Shown piece after piece: positions 24,984-32,772 of a stretch of 64,000 bases of DNA. The position numbers were made by a program, and so were the translations under genes. The notes beneath the pieces are model-generated. The model was not told the DNA's origin and did not search any database. It saw nothing but the letters and a program-made list of their open reading frames with translations. The DNA comes from Flavobacterium hydrophilum (GTDB lineage Bacteria > Bacteroidota > Bacteroidia > Flavobacteriales > Flavobacteriaceae): positions 161,267 to 225,266 of the forward strand of contig NZ_QJHL01000007.1 of assembly GCF_003202405.1 (NCBI RefSeq), read 5' to 3'. Every line of letters begins with the position of its first letter. The stretch's first letter is position 1.

Positions 24984-25229
24984 ATGAGTAATTTTAGAAG
25001 AAGTCAGAATCAATCCAATCCTAATAAACTGAATGCTATTCTTTCATCATTAATTTGTATCTTAATCCTCAATGTCAGTATTCAGATTTGGCTGTTATAT
25101 GCGTCGCTGAACAATGCTTTAGATAACAATAAAGAAATTCTTATTCCTGCATTTGTTGCTTCTTTAATATTGTTTTTGATAGGCTTTAGCTGGCTTTATT
25201 ATTTGCCTAAAGGAAATTTTAAAAAATGA
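24984..25229 (+). CDS. small membrane protein of the nitrate module (DUF6755-like)
   Basis: An 81-residue protein with a polar N-terminal 20 residues (SNFRRSQNQSNPNKLNAI) and two membrane helices at about 18-42 and 52-74. The overall plan recalls DUF6755, a small family I associate with Rieske-containing operons, but I am not certain of that name. It probably assembles with or stabilises the membrane part of the complex. The ATG lies 19 bases after the Rieske stop. Confidence 0.65.
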   Translation: MSNFRRSQNQSNPNKLNAILSSLICILILNVSIQIWLLYASLNNALDNNKEILIPAFVASLILFLIGFSWLYYLPKGNFKK

Positions 25230-25260
25230 TCCCTAATAAATCAAAATTTTAAAACAATTA

Positions 25261-26289
25261 ATGATGAGCTTAAATTCTATTTACAACCAAAAAAAGATTG
25301 CTTTTTTTTCTACCCAGCCGTATGATAAAACTTTCTTCAATAAATACAACGATGAATTTAGCTATCAATTGGATTATTTTGAAACCCAGCTGAATCCGCA
25401 AACGGTAATTCTGATCGAGAATGCAACAATTGTCTGTGTTTTTGTAAATGACATTGTCAATGAAGAAGTCATCAGACAACTGGCAGAAAAAAACGTAAAA
25501 ATTATTGCGTTGCGTTGTGCAGGGTTTAACAACGTCGATTTAGAAGCGGCTAAAAAATACAATCTAAAAGTTTGCCGTGTTCCTGCTTATTCGCCTCAGG
25601 CAGTTGCCGAACATGCTATGGCCATGATTTTAACCTTAAATAGAAAAACACACAAAGCCTACAATCGCGTTCGAGAACAAAATTTCGCCTTAAACGGTTT
25701 ACTAGGTTTTGACTTATTCGGAAAAACAATCGGAATCATCGGAACCGGAAATATCGGGAAAGCTTTTGCTAAAATTGCTTTAGGTTTTGGCTGTAAAGTA
25801 TTGGCGTATGATATTGTAGAAAATGATGAAATGATCAAAGACGGAGTCTCTTTTGTAACCTTAGAAAAGATTTTCAAAACGAGTGATATCATTTCGCTGC
25901 ATTGTCCGCTGAACGATCAAACAAAGCATGTGATCAATAAAGATTCCATTGCTTTGATGAAAGAACATGTCATGATTATCAACACCAGCCGAGGAGGACT
26001 AATTGAAACGGCTTGTGTAATTGAAGGTTTGAAACAAGGAAAGATTGGCTATCTAGGGATCGATGTTTACGAACAGGAAGAAAAACTGTTTTTCAAAGAT
26101 TTATCAGAAGATATTATTCAAGACGATGCGATCCAGCGTTTAATGAGTTTTCCAAATGTTTTGGTTACAGCACATCAGGCATTTTTTACCAATGAAGCTT
26201 TAACACAGATCGCTTTGGTCACTTTCAATAATATAAAATCATTGTTGACAGATAATGATATTAAAAATAAAGGGGCGTTATTAGTTTAA
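25261..26289 (+). CDS. D-isomer-specific 2-hydroxyacid dehydrogenase (D-lactate dehydrogenase-like)
   Basis: A 342-residue NAD-dependent dehydrogenase. The core NAD-binding motif is GKTIGIIGTGNIGKAF (GxGxxG). The substrate-binding Arg and Glu lie in SRGG and the GIDVYEQEEKLFF region, and the catalytic His is in VLVTAHQAFFTNEA. The FxKDLSEDIIQDD insertion and the order of elements match LdhA-type D-lactate dehydrogenases, so pyruvate to D-lactate is the likely reaction. Two ATGs overlap at 25261 and 25264; either is possible. The downstream hairpin terminates it. It starts 32 bases after the nitrate module, so it may be read together with it. Confidence 0.88.
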   Translation: MMSLNSIYNQKKIAFFSTQPYDKTFFNKYNDEFSYQLDYFETQLNPQTVILIENATIVCVFVNDIVNEEVIRQLAEKNVKIIALRCAGFNNVDLEAAKKYNLKVCRVPAYSPQAVAEHAMAMILTLNRKTHKAYNRVREQNFALNGLLGFDLFGKTIGIIGTGNIGKAFAKIALGFGCKVLAYDIVENDEMIKDGVSFVTLEKIFKTSDIISLHCPLNDQTKHVINKDSIALMKEHVMIINTSRGGLIETACVIEGLKQGKIGYLGIDVYEQEEKLFFKDLSEDIIQDDAIQRLMSFPNVLVTAHQAFFTNEALTQIALVTFNNIKSLLTDNDIKNKGALLV

Positions 26290-26308
26290 AATTTAAATAC
26301 ATTTTCAG

Positions 26309-26341
26309 ACCCGACAAGTTTTAAAAGCCTGTCGGGTTTAT
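26309..26341 (+). terminator. intrinsic terminator of the dehydrogenase gene (CCCGACA hairpin 1)
   Basis: ACCCGACA (26309-26316) pairs with TGTCGGGT (26330-26337), followed by a T-rich run. The same CCCGACA...TGTCGGG core returns at 27007 and 27608. Confidence 0.75.
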
Positions 26342-26397
26342 TTTTGTCGAATATTTTTTGTAATTTAAGTCATAATATGAATTTAAAAAGCAGAATT

Positions 26398-26994
26398 ATG
26401 AAACGTATAATTTTAATTCTAATCGGAATTTCAACATTATATTCCTGTCAAAACAAAGACCATAAAAAAAATATCATTAAAACGATTGTTCAGGATACCT
26501 TATCAAAAACAATTGGCGGTACAGCAGATGTAAGTGATGCTCCTCCCAAAGATGATAAAGCAGTCGAATTGATTCGGAAGCAATTGCATGTTTTATTAAA
26601 AAAAGATCTTCCGACACTAACAAAAGAAGAACGCTATTTCTACTACGAAGCTTTCGATTTAAATAACGATCAGAAAAACGAATATTTTGTAGGCTTCTCA
26701 AATTCCTATTTCTGCGGAAGCGGAGGTTGTTCAGGATATATTTTAAATAATGACGGAAGCCTAATTAATAGATTCTCAGTTACTGATTTTCCAATTTATG
26801 TCACTATAACACCAACTGAAAAGTTTTATGATTTAATCATGGAAAGCAGCGGAAAGCTTCATCATATAAAATTCAGCAATGGAAAATATCCTTCAAATCC
26901 TTCAGTTCAGCACGAACATAAAGGAAAGGTTCCGAAAGAGAGCTCTAAGATTTTAGATATTCAGGGGAAGAAATTGGAGAGGTATTCGTTTTAA
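26398..26994 (+). CDS. hypothetical lipoprotein
   Basis: A 198-residue protein. The ATG at 26398 gives a signal peptide with lipobox LYSC (the TTG start 18 codons upstream lacks one), so I prefer it. The mature part has an acidic FDLNNDQKNEYFVGFSNSYFCGSGGCSGY segment, like a calcium-loop or enzyme-like motif, and ends in a basic tail. I do not recognise the family. It is separated from the dehydrogenase by a terminator and followed by the terminator of the toxin-antitoxin pair. Confidence 0.7.
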   Translation: MKRIILILIGISTLYSCQNKDHKKNIIKTIVQDTLSKTIGGTADVSDAPPKDDKAVELIRKQLHVLLKKDLPTLTKEERYFYYEAFDLNNDQKNEYFVGFSNSYFCGSGGCSGYILNNDGSLINRFSVTDFPIYVTITPTEKFYDLIMESSGKLHHIKFSNGKYPSNPSVQHEHKGKVPKESSKILDIQGKKLERYSF

Positions 26995-27006
26995 TATTAA
27001 TAATAT

Positions 27007-27043
27007 ACCCGACAAGTTTTAAAAAAATAGGTCGGGTTATTTA
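27007..27043. terminator. intrinsic terminator, CCCGACA hairpin 2
   Basis: ACCCGAC (27007-27013) pairs with GTCGGGT (27031-27037) around a long A-rich loop; the T-rich side lies on the plus strand. It is shared by the lipoprotein gene and the convergent toxin gene. Confidence 0.6.
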
Positions 27044-27346
27044 TTTCTGTAATATTTTAGAAATTGTTTTTGGATTTCTGCGATTATCCCAAAATGCTAT
27101 TACAATTAATTCACGTGAAGTTGTTTTATAAAAAATATTATAGTGTCCTAATGTTGAAACCCGGATATCAGGAAAACTTGTTGTAATGTATATTTCAGGA
27201 TTATTCACTAAAAATTGGACTCTTTCGGAAATTTCAGCAAGTAGTTTTTTCGAATAAGTTGCAGATTTATTTCTTTCCTTCCAATAAAGTAATATTTTTC
27301 TTCGTTGAACAACAGCGGTTTTAGTCCAAACTATTTTGACAGCCAT
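27041..27346 (-). CDS. RelE/ParE-family toxin
   Basis: A 101-residue basic protein of the RelE/ParE superfamily. It has a basic N-terminus (KIVWTKTAVVQRRKILLYW), a helix with LLAEISERVQFLVNNPEIY and a C-terminal strand ELIVIAFWDNRRNPKTISKIL ending in the usual WDNRRNP. It is predicted to inhibit translation by mRNA cleavage or gyrase poisoning; which one is unclear. It overlaps its upstream antitoxin by 16 bases, a typical type II arrangement. Confidence 0.9.
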   Translation of the reverse strand: MAVKIVWTKTAVVQRRKILLYWKERNKSATYSKKLLAEISERVQFLVNNPEIYITTSFPDIRVSTLGHYNIFYKTTSRELIVIAFWDNRRNPKTISKILQK

Positions 27347-27564
27347 TCCAAATCTTCTTTGTCTAAATCCTCATGAGAAATAACTCTGCCATATTTGATA
27401 TCTTCTTCACTTTCCTTTAGCATATCCAATTCATATTGTTCGAATTTATAAACTTCCGAAGTATCTGCATTTTTCAGAATGCTTCTAATTTTTTCAAGTA
27501 AACTTACGTCCTCAATATTTTTGAGTTTGTCAAATATTTCTAGTTTAATTTCTAAAGTGTTCAT
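27331..27564 (-). CDS. antitoxin of the RelE/ParE pair
   Basis: A 77-residue acidic protein transcribed before the toxin. It begins MNTLEIKLEIFDKLKNIED and carries a C-terminal EDIKYGRVISHEDLDKEDLEWL, a common ending in Bacteroidota antitoxins that wrap around a RelE/ParE toxin. No clear ribbon-helix-helix is visible in the N-terminus. The 16-base overlap with the toxin supports coupled translation and a joint operon. Confidence 0.85.
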   Translation of the reverse strand: MNTLEIKLEIFDKLKNIEDVSLLEKIRSILKNADTSEVYKFEQYELDMLKESEEDIKYGRVISHEDLDKEDLEWLSK

Positions 27565-27607
27565 GAGTGTAATTTTAAATAATTTAAACTTACGTAAAGT
27601 TAATAAA

Positions 27608-27640
27608 AAACCCGACAGATTTTTAAAATCTGTCGGGTTT
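27608..27640. terminator. intrinsic terminator, CCCGACA hairpin 3
   Basis: AAACCCGACAGATTTT pairs with its complement almost end to end, with A and T tracts on both sides. It lies between the toxin-antitoxin operon and the end of lysS, both on the minus strand, so it most likely ends lysS transcription. Confidence 0.8.
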
Positions 27641-27683
27641 GAAATATTATAAAATCCAATTTTGGAATATTCTTATTTTGAAT

Positions 27684-29384
27684 TTACCCCACCAATTCCA
27701 CAAACTTAAACTCACCTTCCACAGCAACTTTAGTCAAACCGTGTTTAGATAAATTTTTCATAGATGCATCCCATTTTTTACCGCTTAAATTTGCCGTAAT
27801 CTTTAATTGCTGAAGATCCATTTTATTATCATTTCCTTTCAATAAATCAACGATAAATTTCTCTTCATCAGAAAGTTCAACTGTCTGTTTTTTCTCCGGA
27901 CGCATTTGGGGGAACAATAAAACTTCCTGAATAGAAGCATTGTTTGTCAAATACATAATCAAACGGTCCATTCCAATTCCCATTCCTGATGTTGGAGGCA
28001 TACCGTATTCAAGCGCTCTTAAGAAATCCTCGTCGATAATTCCGTTTGCCTCATCATCACCTTTTTCAGAAAGACGCATTTGGTCTTCAAAACGCTCACG
28101 CTGATCAATTGGGTCATTCAATTCAGAATACGCATTTGCGATTTCTTTACCACAAACCATTAATTCAAAACGCTCAGTCAAATCTGGATTATCGCGGTGC
28201 TCTTTACAAAGCGGTGACATTTCCTTTGGATAATCAGTAATAAAAGTGGGCTGAATATAATTTCCTTCGCATTTAGCTCCAAAAATCTCATCAATCAATT
28301 TTCCTTTACCCATGGTGTTGTCAACCTCGATTCCCATTCCGCGTGCAGCTTCAAACAATTCCTGTTCTGTTTTTCCAGAGATATCAAAACCGGTAAAATG
28401 TTTGATAGAATCCGTCATCGTAACGCGTGCATAAGGCGCTTTAAAGTTGATGGTGTGCTCGCCAAAAGTAACTTCGCTGGTTCCATTCACAGCAACGGCA
28501 CAATGCTCTAATAAACCTTCAGCAAATTCCATCATCCAGTTGTAGTCTTTATAAGCTACATATATTTCCATTGCGGTAAATTCAGGATTATGCGTTCTGT
28601 CCATTCCTTCGTTACGGAAGTTTTTAGAGAACTCATAAACACCTTCAAATCCACCAACAATTAATCTTTTTAAATACAATTCATTCGCAATACGCATGTA
28701 AAGCGGAATATCAAGCGAATTATGATGTGTAATAAAAGGTCTTGCCGAAGCACCACCCGCGATAGGTTGTAAAACAGGAGTCTCCACTTCAAGATAACCC
28801 GCATCGTTAAAATAACCACGCATAGCAGTAAACAACTTGGTGCGTTTCAGAAAAGTCTCTTTAACATGCTGGTTTACCGTTAAATCTACATAACGCATTC
28901 TGTAACGCAATTCGGCGTCGTTAAAAGCATCGTGTACATTTCCTTCCTCGTCCACTTTTGGTAAAGGCAACGGACGCAATGTTTTACTCAAAAAAGTAAA
29001 ACCAGTTGCACGAATACATTTTGCACCAACCTGAGTCGTAAACAATTCACCTTCAATACCAATAAAATCTCCTAAATCGGTTAATTTTTTAAAAACCTGA
29101 TTGTACAAAGTTTTATCGTCACCTTCACACAAAACATCACGATTCACGTACAATTGAATACGCCCCTCGCTATCCTGTAATTCAGCAAAACAAGCTTTAC
29201 CCTGATCACGAACACTCATCAAACGTCCGGCAACGATTACCTTCTTACCTTCTTCAAACGACTCCTTTATTTGCTTTGAAGTATGATTTACAGGAAAAAG
29301 ATTAGCAGGATAAGGATTGATTCCTAAGTTGCGTAAGTTTTGAAGTTTCTCTCTTCGGATGATTTCTTGTTCAGATAAGGCCAT
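27684..29384 (-). CDS. lysS: lysyl-tRNA synthetase, class II
   Basis: A 566-residue class II aminoacyl-tRNA synthetase. Class signatures are the OB-fold start GKKVIVAGRLMSVRDQGKACF, motif 2 FRNEGMDRTHNPEFT and motif 3 GMGIGMDRLIMYL. Usual bacterial LysRS is about 500 residues; here a ~60-residue C-terminal extension follows motif 3 (from RPEKKQTVELSDEEKF). It has a helical, winged-helix-like pattern, which I believe is common in this phylum. A very good bipartite promoter lies upstream. Essential translation gene; assignment is secure. Confidence 0.97.
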   Translation of the reverse strand: MALSEQEIIRREKLQNLRNLGINPYPANLFPVNHTSKQIKESFEEGKKVIVAGRLMSVRDQGKACFAELQDSEGRIQLYVNRDVLCEGDDKTLYNQVFKKLTDLGDFIGIEGELFTTQVGAKCIRATGFTFLSKTLRPLPLPKVDEEGNVHDAFNDAELRYRMRYVDLTVNQHVKETFLKRTKLFTAMRGYFNDAGYLEVETPVLQPIAGGASARPFITHHNSLDIPLYMRIANELYLKRLIVGGFEGVYEFSKNFRNEGMDRTHNPEFTAMEIYVAYKDYNWMMEFAEGLLEHCAVAVNGTSEVTFGEHTINFKAPYARVTMTDSIKHFTGFDISGKTEQELFEAARGMGIEVDNTMGKGKLIDEIFGAKCEGNYIQPTFITDYPKEMSPLCKEHRDNPDLTERFELMVCGKEIANAYSELNDPIDQRERFEDQMRLSEKGDDEANGIIDEDFLRALEYGMPPTSGMGIGMDRLIMYLTNNASIQEVLLFPQMRPEKKQTVELSDEEKFIVDLLKGNDNKMDLQQLKITANLSGKKWDASMKNLSKHGLTKVAVEGEFKFVELVG

Positions 29385-29406
29385 TATATACTGTTTTTTA
29401 AGTGTG

Positions 29407-29438
29407 CAAAGATAGTTTTTAAGTCTTAAAGTTGCAAA
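29407..29438 (-). promoter_or_regulatory. lysS promoter
   Basis: Minus-strand TTTG (29438-29435), a 20-base spacer and TATCTTTG (29414-29407) match the -33 TTTG / -7 TAnnTTTG pattern exactly, 22 bases before the lysS ATG. This is one of the cleanest promoter matches in the window. Confidence 0.75.
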
Positions 29439-29517
29439 ATCATAAAGTCTAAAGTTTTAGAATACAATAATGTTTTTTTTCAGGAGCAGAAAAATCAGGT
29501 TTTTCAAGACGTTCTGT

Positions 29518-29585
29518 CCCGCTATTCGCTCCAATCTTTTACTTTTTAAAGAACAAAAGCAAAAGGATTTCCGCTGTTATCGGGG
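29518..29585. repeat. REP-like imperfect inverted repeat in the lysS upstream gap
   Basis: CCCGCTATTCGCTCCAATCT (29518-29537) and its imperfect partner ending in GCTGTTATCGGGG (29573-29585) can form a large mismatched stem. This wording recurs between genes in many flavobacterial genomes as far as I recall. The 29385-29733 gap holds no gene; besides this repeat it contains the lysS promoter and the promoter box for the next gene. Confidence 0.5.
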
Positions 29586-29708
29586 CTAGATGAGAAATCT
29601 TGTTTTATAAGAACTATTATTTTTACTGTGACAATAAAAAACGATAATAAAATCTTAGCACCTTTAGAGCTTAGAATTTCAAAATCTTCAAAAATAAAAT
29701 AGACTTCG

Positions 29709-29716
29709 TATCTTTG
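29709..29716 (+). promoter_or_regulatory. candidate -7 box of the lipoprotein-lipB operon
   Basis: TATCTTTG matches TAnnTTTG, 17 bases before the ATG at 29734. Confidence 0.5.
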
Positions 29717-29733
29717 ATAAAAATTACGTTTAC

Positions 29734-30486
29734 ATGAAATTATATAAGCTACTGAGTTTTTCTTTTTTACTTGCAACCTTAACAAGCTGCACTTTCACAG
29801 AAAACATCACAATCAACGATAACGGAACCGGCAAATTTTCTGTAGATCTTGATGGCTCTTCCATGATGGCAATGGCCGGAGACCAGCTGGGCCAGCAAAT
29901 GGGAGCCGATGCAAAAAAAGATATGGATTCTACTTTTACATTCAAACAATTATTTGAAGAGAAGAAAGACAGTATCGCCAAACTTTCTCCGGAAATGCAG
30001 AAAGAACTTAAAAAAATAGAAAATTTTGTTGTTCATACCAAAATGAGTTCTGAAAAGAAAGAGTTTTTAATGACACTTTCAACAGATTTTAAAAAGGTCA
30101 ACGAAATGCAGGATATTTTGCAAACTATCAGCACGCTTCAAAAGTTAGAAGGAGGTACAGGCATGAACCCTCTTGGCAGTAATTTTGGAGATAACAAAAG
30201 CAAATTAAACTACACTTACGACGGAAAGAAATTTACCCGTAAGGCAATAATAGACAAACAAAAAATTACTGAAAAAGCTAATGATTCGGCTGCGGATATG
30301 TCAAAAATGATTTTTGCATCGTCTAATTATGTTGTGAAATATCATTTCCCTAAAAAAATAAAAAAAGTTTCAAATCCGAATGCTTTATTCAGTGAGGACA
30401 GAAAAACAATCACAATTCAGTACCCTTTCACGGATTATATGGAGAATCCCGACAAACTTAACTTTGATGTTGAGTTTGAAAAATAA
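29734..30486 (+). CDS. conserved flavobacterial lipoprotein of unknown function
   Basis: A 250-residue protein with a signal peptide and lipobox LTSC. The mature N-terminus TFTENITINDNGTGKFSVDLDGS is beta-rich. The middle is Lys/Glu/Met-rich and helical. The C-terminal third has VVKYHFPKKIKKVSNPNALFSEDRKTITIQYPF. I recall similar conserved proteins in Bacteroidota without a known role. It lies 5 bases before lipB, so the two are one operon. Confidence 0.75.
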   Translation: MKLYKLLSFSFLLATLTSCTFTENITINDNGTGKFSVDLDGSSMMAMAGDQLGQQMGADAKKDMDSTFTFKQLFEEKKDSIAKLSPEMQKELKKIENFVVHTKMSSEKKEFLMTLSTDFKKVNEMQDILQTISTLQKLEGGTGMNPLGSNFGDNKSKLNYTYDGKKFTRKAIIDKQKITEKANDSAADMSKMIFASSNYVVKYHFPKKIKKVSNPNALFSEDRKTITIQYPFTDYMENPDKLNFDVEFEK

Positions 30487-30491
30487 ACAAA

Positions 30492-31190
30492 ATGAATAAA
30501 AAAATCCAACTTCAGGATCTGGGAAAAAGAGACTACAAATCGACCTGGGAATATCAGGAAGAAATTTTCAAAGATATAGTCGATTTAAAAATCAAAAACA
30601 GAAGAGAGGAACTTGATCTGCCAACTCCAAATTATTTATTGTTTGTTGAGCATCCGCATGTGTATACTTTAGGAAAAAGCGGCGATCTCGAAAACTTGTT
30701 ATTAAACGAAAAACAGCTCGAAGCAAAAGGAGCGACTTTTTATAAAATCAATCGTGGCGGAGATATTACCTATCACGGTCCCGGACAAATTGTGGGTTAT
30801 CCGATTCTGGATTTAGAAAACTTCTTTACCGATATTCATAAGTATTTACGTTTTCTTGAAGAATCCATTATTCTGACTTTAAAAGAATATGGATTAGAAT
30901 GTGGCCGAAGCGATGGTGAAACCGGTGTCTGGCTTGGGGTTGGAACTCCGTTTGCCCGTAAAATCTGTGCAATGGGCGTACGTGCTTCACGCTGGGTAAC
31001 GATGCACGGATTTGCCTTAAACGTAAATGTTAATTTAGGTTATTTTGATAATATTATTCCGTGTGGCATCCGCGGGAAAGCTGTTACTTCTCTAAATGTA
31101 GAATTGGGAGTTGAAAAAGTGGATGAAGAAGAAGTAAAATCCAAAATTATAAAACACTTAACTCAGTTGTTTGAGGCTGAATTTGTGTAA
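30492..31190 (+). CDS. lipB: lipoyl(octanoyl) transferase
   Basis: A 232-residue enzyme that moves octanoyl from acyl-carrier protein to lipoyl domains. The signature RGGDITYHGPGQIVGYPILDL (about 88-108) is complete. The catalytic pair is C191 (IIPCGI) and K157 (RKICAMGV). Length is normal. It follows the lipoprotein gene by 5 bases. The cytoplasmic lipoylation role is secure. Confidence 0.96.
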   Translation: MNKKIQLQDLGKRDYKSTWEYQEEIFKDIVDLKIKNRREELDLPTPNYLLFVEHPHVYTLGKSGDLENLLLNEKQLEAKGATFYKINRGGDITYHGPGQIVGYPILDLENFFTDIHKYLRFLEESIILTLKEYGLECGRSDGETGVWLGVGTPFARKICAMGVRASRWVTMHGFALNVNVNLGYFDNIIPCGIRGKAVTSLNVELGVEKVDEEEVKSKIIKHLTQLFEAEFV

Positions 31191-31211
31191 ACTTTTCAAA
31201 AGTATTTCTGT

Positions 31212-31787
31212 ATGGAAAATGAAAAGAAAAAATCATTTTTAAATCATTTAAACCTTCCGGAAAAGGAACTGCAGGAATTATTAAATATTTCAGAGTATAA
31301 AAAAATTCATAAAGGAAATTATTTTATCAATGAAGGTCAGGTTCCGCGTAAAATGGCTTTCCTTATTAAAGGATTATTTCGATATGTTTACACTCACGAA
31401 AACGGAAACGAATTCACAAAAAATATTATAGCCGAAAAGAATTTTATCAGTTCTTACTCGGCTATGATTTATAATACACCTTCTTATTTTTCTGTTGAAG
31501 CGCTGGAAGATGCCGAAATACTTGAAATCGATTATGCGGATTGGTTAGACATAAAAGAAAAGAATCCGTTTTGGAATGCATTTTTAGTCCAGGTTCTCGA
31601 AAAAGCGTTTTACATTAAAGAAAAACGCGAAAGGGAATTACTCCTTTTGGACGCAGAAAAACGATACGAAATCTTTTCAGCCGAATTTCCAAACATTGAA
31701 AATCGTGTTTCACAACAAATCATAGCTTCTTATTTAGGAATTCAGCCCGAATCACTCAGCAGGCTCAAAAGAAAACGCAAGACTTAA
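31212..31787 (+). CDS. Crp/Fnr-family transcriptional regulator A
   Basis: A 191-residue protein. Residues 15-115 form a cyclic-nucleotide-type beta-barrel (YFINEGQVPRKMAFLIKGLFRYVY). The C-terminus is a short helix-turn-helix (QQIIASYLGIQPESLSRLKRKRK). The effector-binding glycine and arginine residues of cAMP receptors are not clearly present, so the ligand is unknown. The downstream SDR gene is a plausible target. A second member of the same family lies at 33835. Confidence 0.88.
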   Translation: MENEKKKSFLNHLNLPEKELQELLNISEYKKIHKGNYFINEGQVPRKMAFLIKGLFRYVYTHENGNEFTKNIIAEKNFISSYSAMIYNTPSYFSVEALEDAEILEIDYADWLDIKEKNPFWNAFLVQVLEKAFYIKEKRERELLLLDAEKRYEIFSAEFPNIENRVSQQIIASYLGIQPESLSRLKRKRKT

Positions 31788-31851
31788 CATAGGTCAATGT
31801 AAGCCTTCAGGCGGTAAACTATTTTTGATTCATAATTATAAAAAACGAATT

Positions 31852-32592
31852 ATGGAAATCTTAAATAGTACTGTTATCATTACCGGCGGAAGTTCAGGTA
31901 TTGGATTCGAAATGTGCAGACAGCTTATTGAAAAAGGCAATAAAGTAATTACCTGTTCTCGTTCTCTGGAGAAACTTTCTGTCGCACAAAAACAATTACC
32001 CGATTTAATTATTTACCAGTGCGATATCGCTCAGAAACCTGAATGTGAAACTTTTGTTGAATGGATTATTCAAAATCATCCACACGTCAATGTTTTAATT
32101 AACAATGCTGCTATTGTATCCCAAACTAATTTTGTTGAAGACCCTTTTATTCTGAAAAAAATAAAGGAAGAAATGGCTACAAATCTTCTTGCACCGATTC
32201 GGCTGATAAAACTTTTTTACCCGGTTTTAATTAAAAACAGTAATTCTAAAATTATAAATATTACAACAGGACTGGTTTATGTTCCAAGAACAATTTACAC
32301 CTTTTATAATGCTTCAAAAGCAGCATTGCATTCTTTTACGCAGGTTTTGCGTGAGCAGTTAAAAAACGAGAACATTAAAGTTATAGAAGTATTATTTCCG
32401 GCTGTTAATACGCCATGGCACCATGGAAATCCCCCCAAGATTGCCATTTCGCCCGAAAAAGCAGTTACAGAAATGTTAAAAGGAATTACCCGAAACAAAA
32501 CTGAAATAAGGGTTTCGAAAGTGAAGTTCCTCTATTTTATTTACAGATTAGCTCCCAAATTTGCTTTCAAAAAAATAAATAATGTAAGCTGA
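31852..32592 (+). CDS. SDR-family oxidoreductase (DltE-like)
   Basis: A 246-residue short-chain dehydrogenase/reductase, read from the ATG at 31852 because an upstream TTG start lacks support. The Rossmann motif is TGGSSGIGFE. Further marks are NNAA, and the Y-x-x-x-K active site in YNASKAAL preceded by the S/T of NITTG. The IKLFYPVLIKNSNSKIINITTG order matches DltE-type proteins. Substrate unknown. It follows the Crp-like gene by about 64 bases and may be controlled by it. Confidence 0.88.
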   Translation: MEILNSTVIITGGSSGIGFEMCRQLIEKGNKVITCSRSLEKLSVAQKQLPDLIIYQCDIAQKPECETFVEWIIQNHPHVNVLINNAAIVSQTNFVEDPFILKKIKEEMATNLLAPIRLIKLFYPVLIKNSNSKIINITTGLVYVPRTIYTFYNASKAALHSFTQVLREQLKNENIKVIEVLFPAVNTPWHHGNPPKIAISPEKAVTEMLKGITRNKTEIRVSKVKFLYFIYRLAPKFAFKKINNVS

Positions 32593-32691
32593 GATAGTAT
32601 TTGTTTTTGTTGGATGTGAAGATAGAAATCGAACTGATGAAAAATCATCATCAAAAACAATTCTAAAATAGATGGCGAAAATTATAAAAGT

Positions 32692-32725
32692 ATTGTAATT
32701 CTTTTCTGTATTTGTGCTAAATTTG
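32692..32725 (+). promoter_or_regulatory. candidate promoter of the tandem NTF2-like protein
   Basis: ATTG at 32692, a 22-base spacer and TAAATTTG at 32718-32725, the latter an exact TAnnTTTG match. The ATG follows 47 bases later. Confidence 0.5.
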
Positions 32726-32772
32726 AGTGAATACTTAATGTACAAGCTTTATTAATCTAATCTGTCTGACTT

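Noticed and set aside
29546..29785. Minus-strand frame of 79 codons near the lipoprotein start
   Set aside because: It overlaps the REP-like repeat and the start of the plus-strand lipoprotein gene; no protein features.
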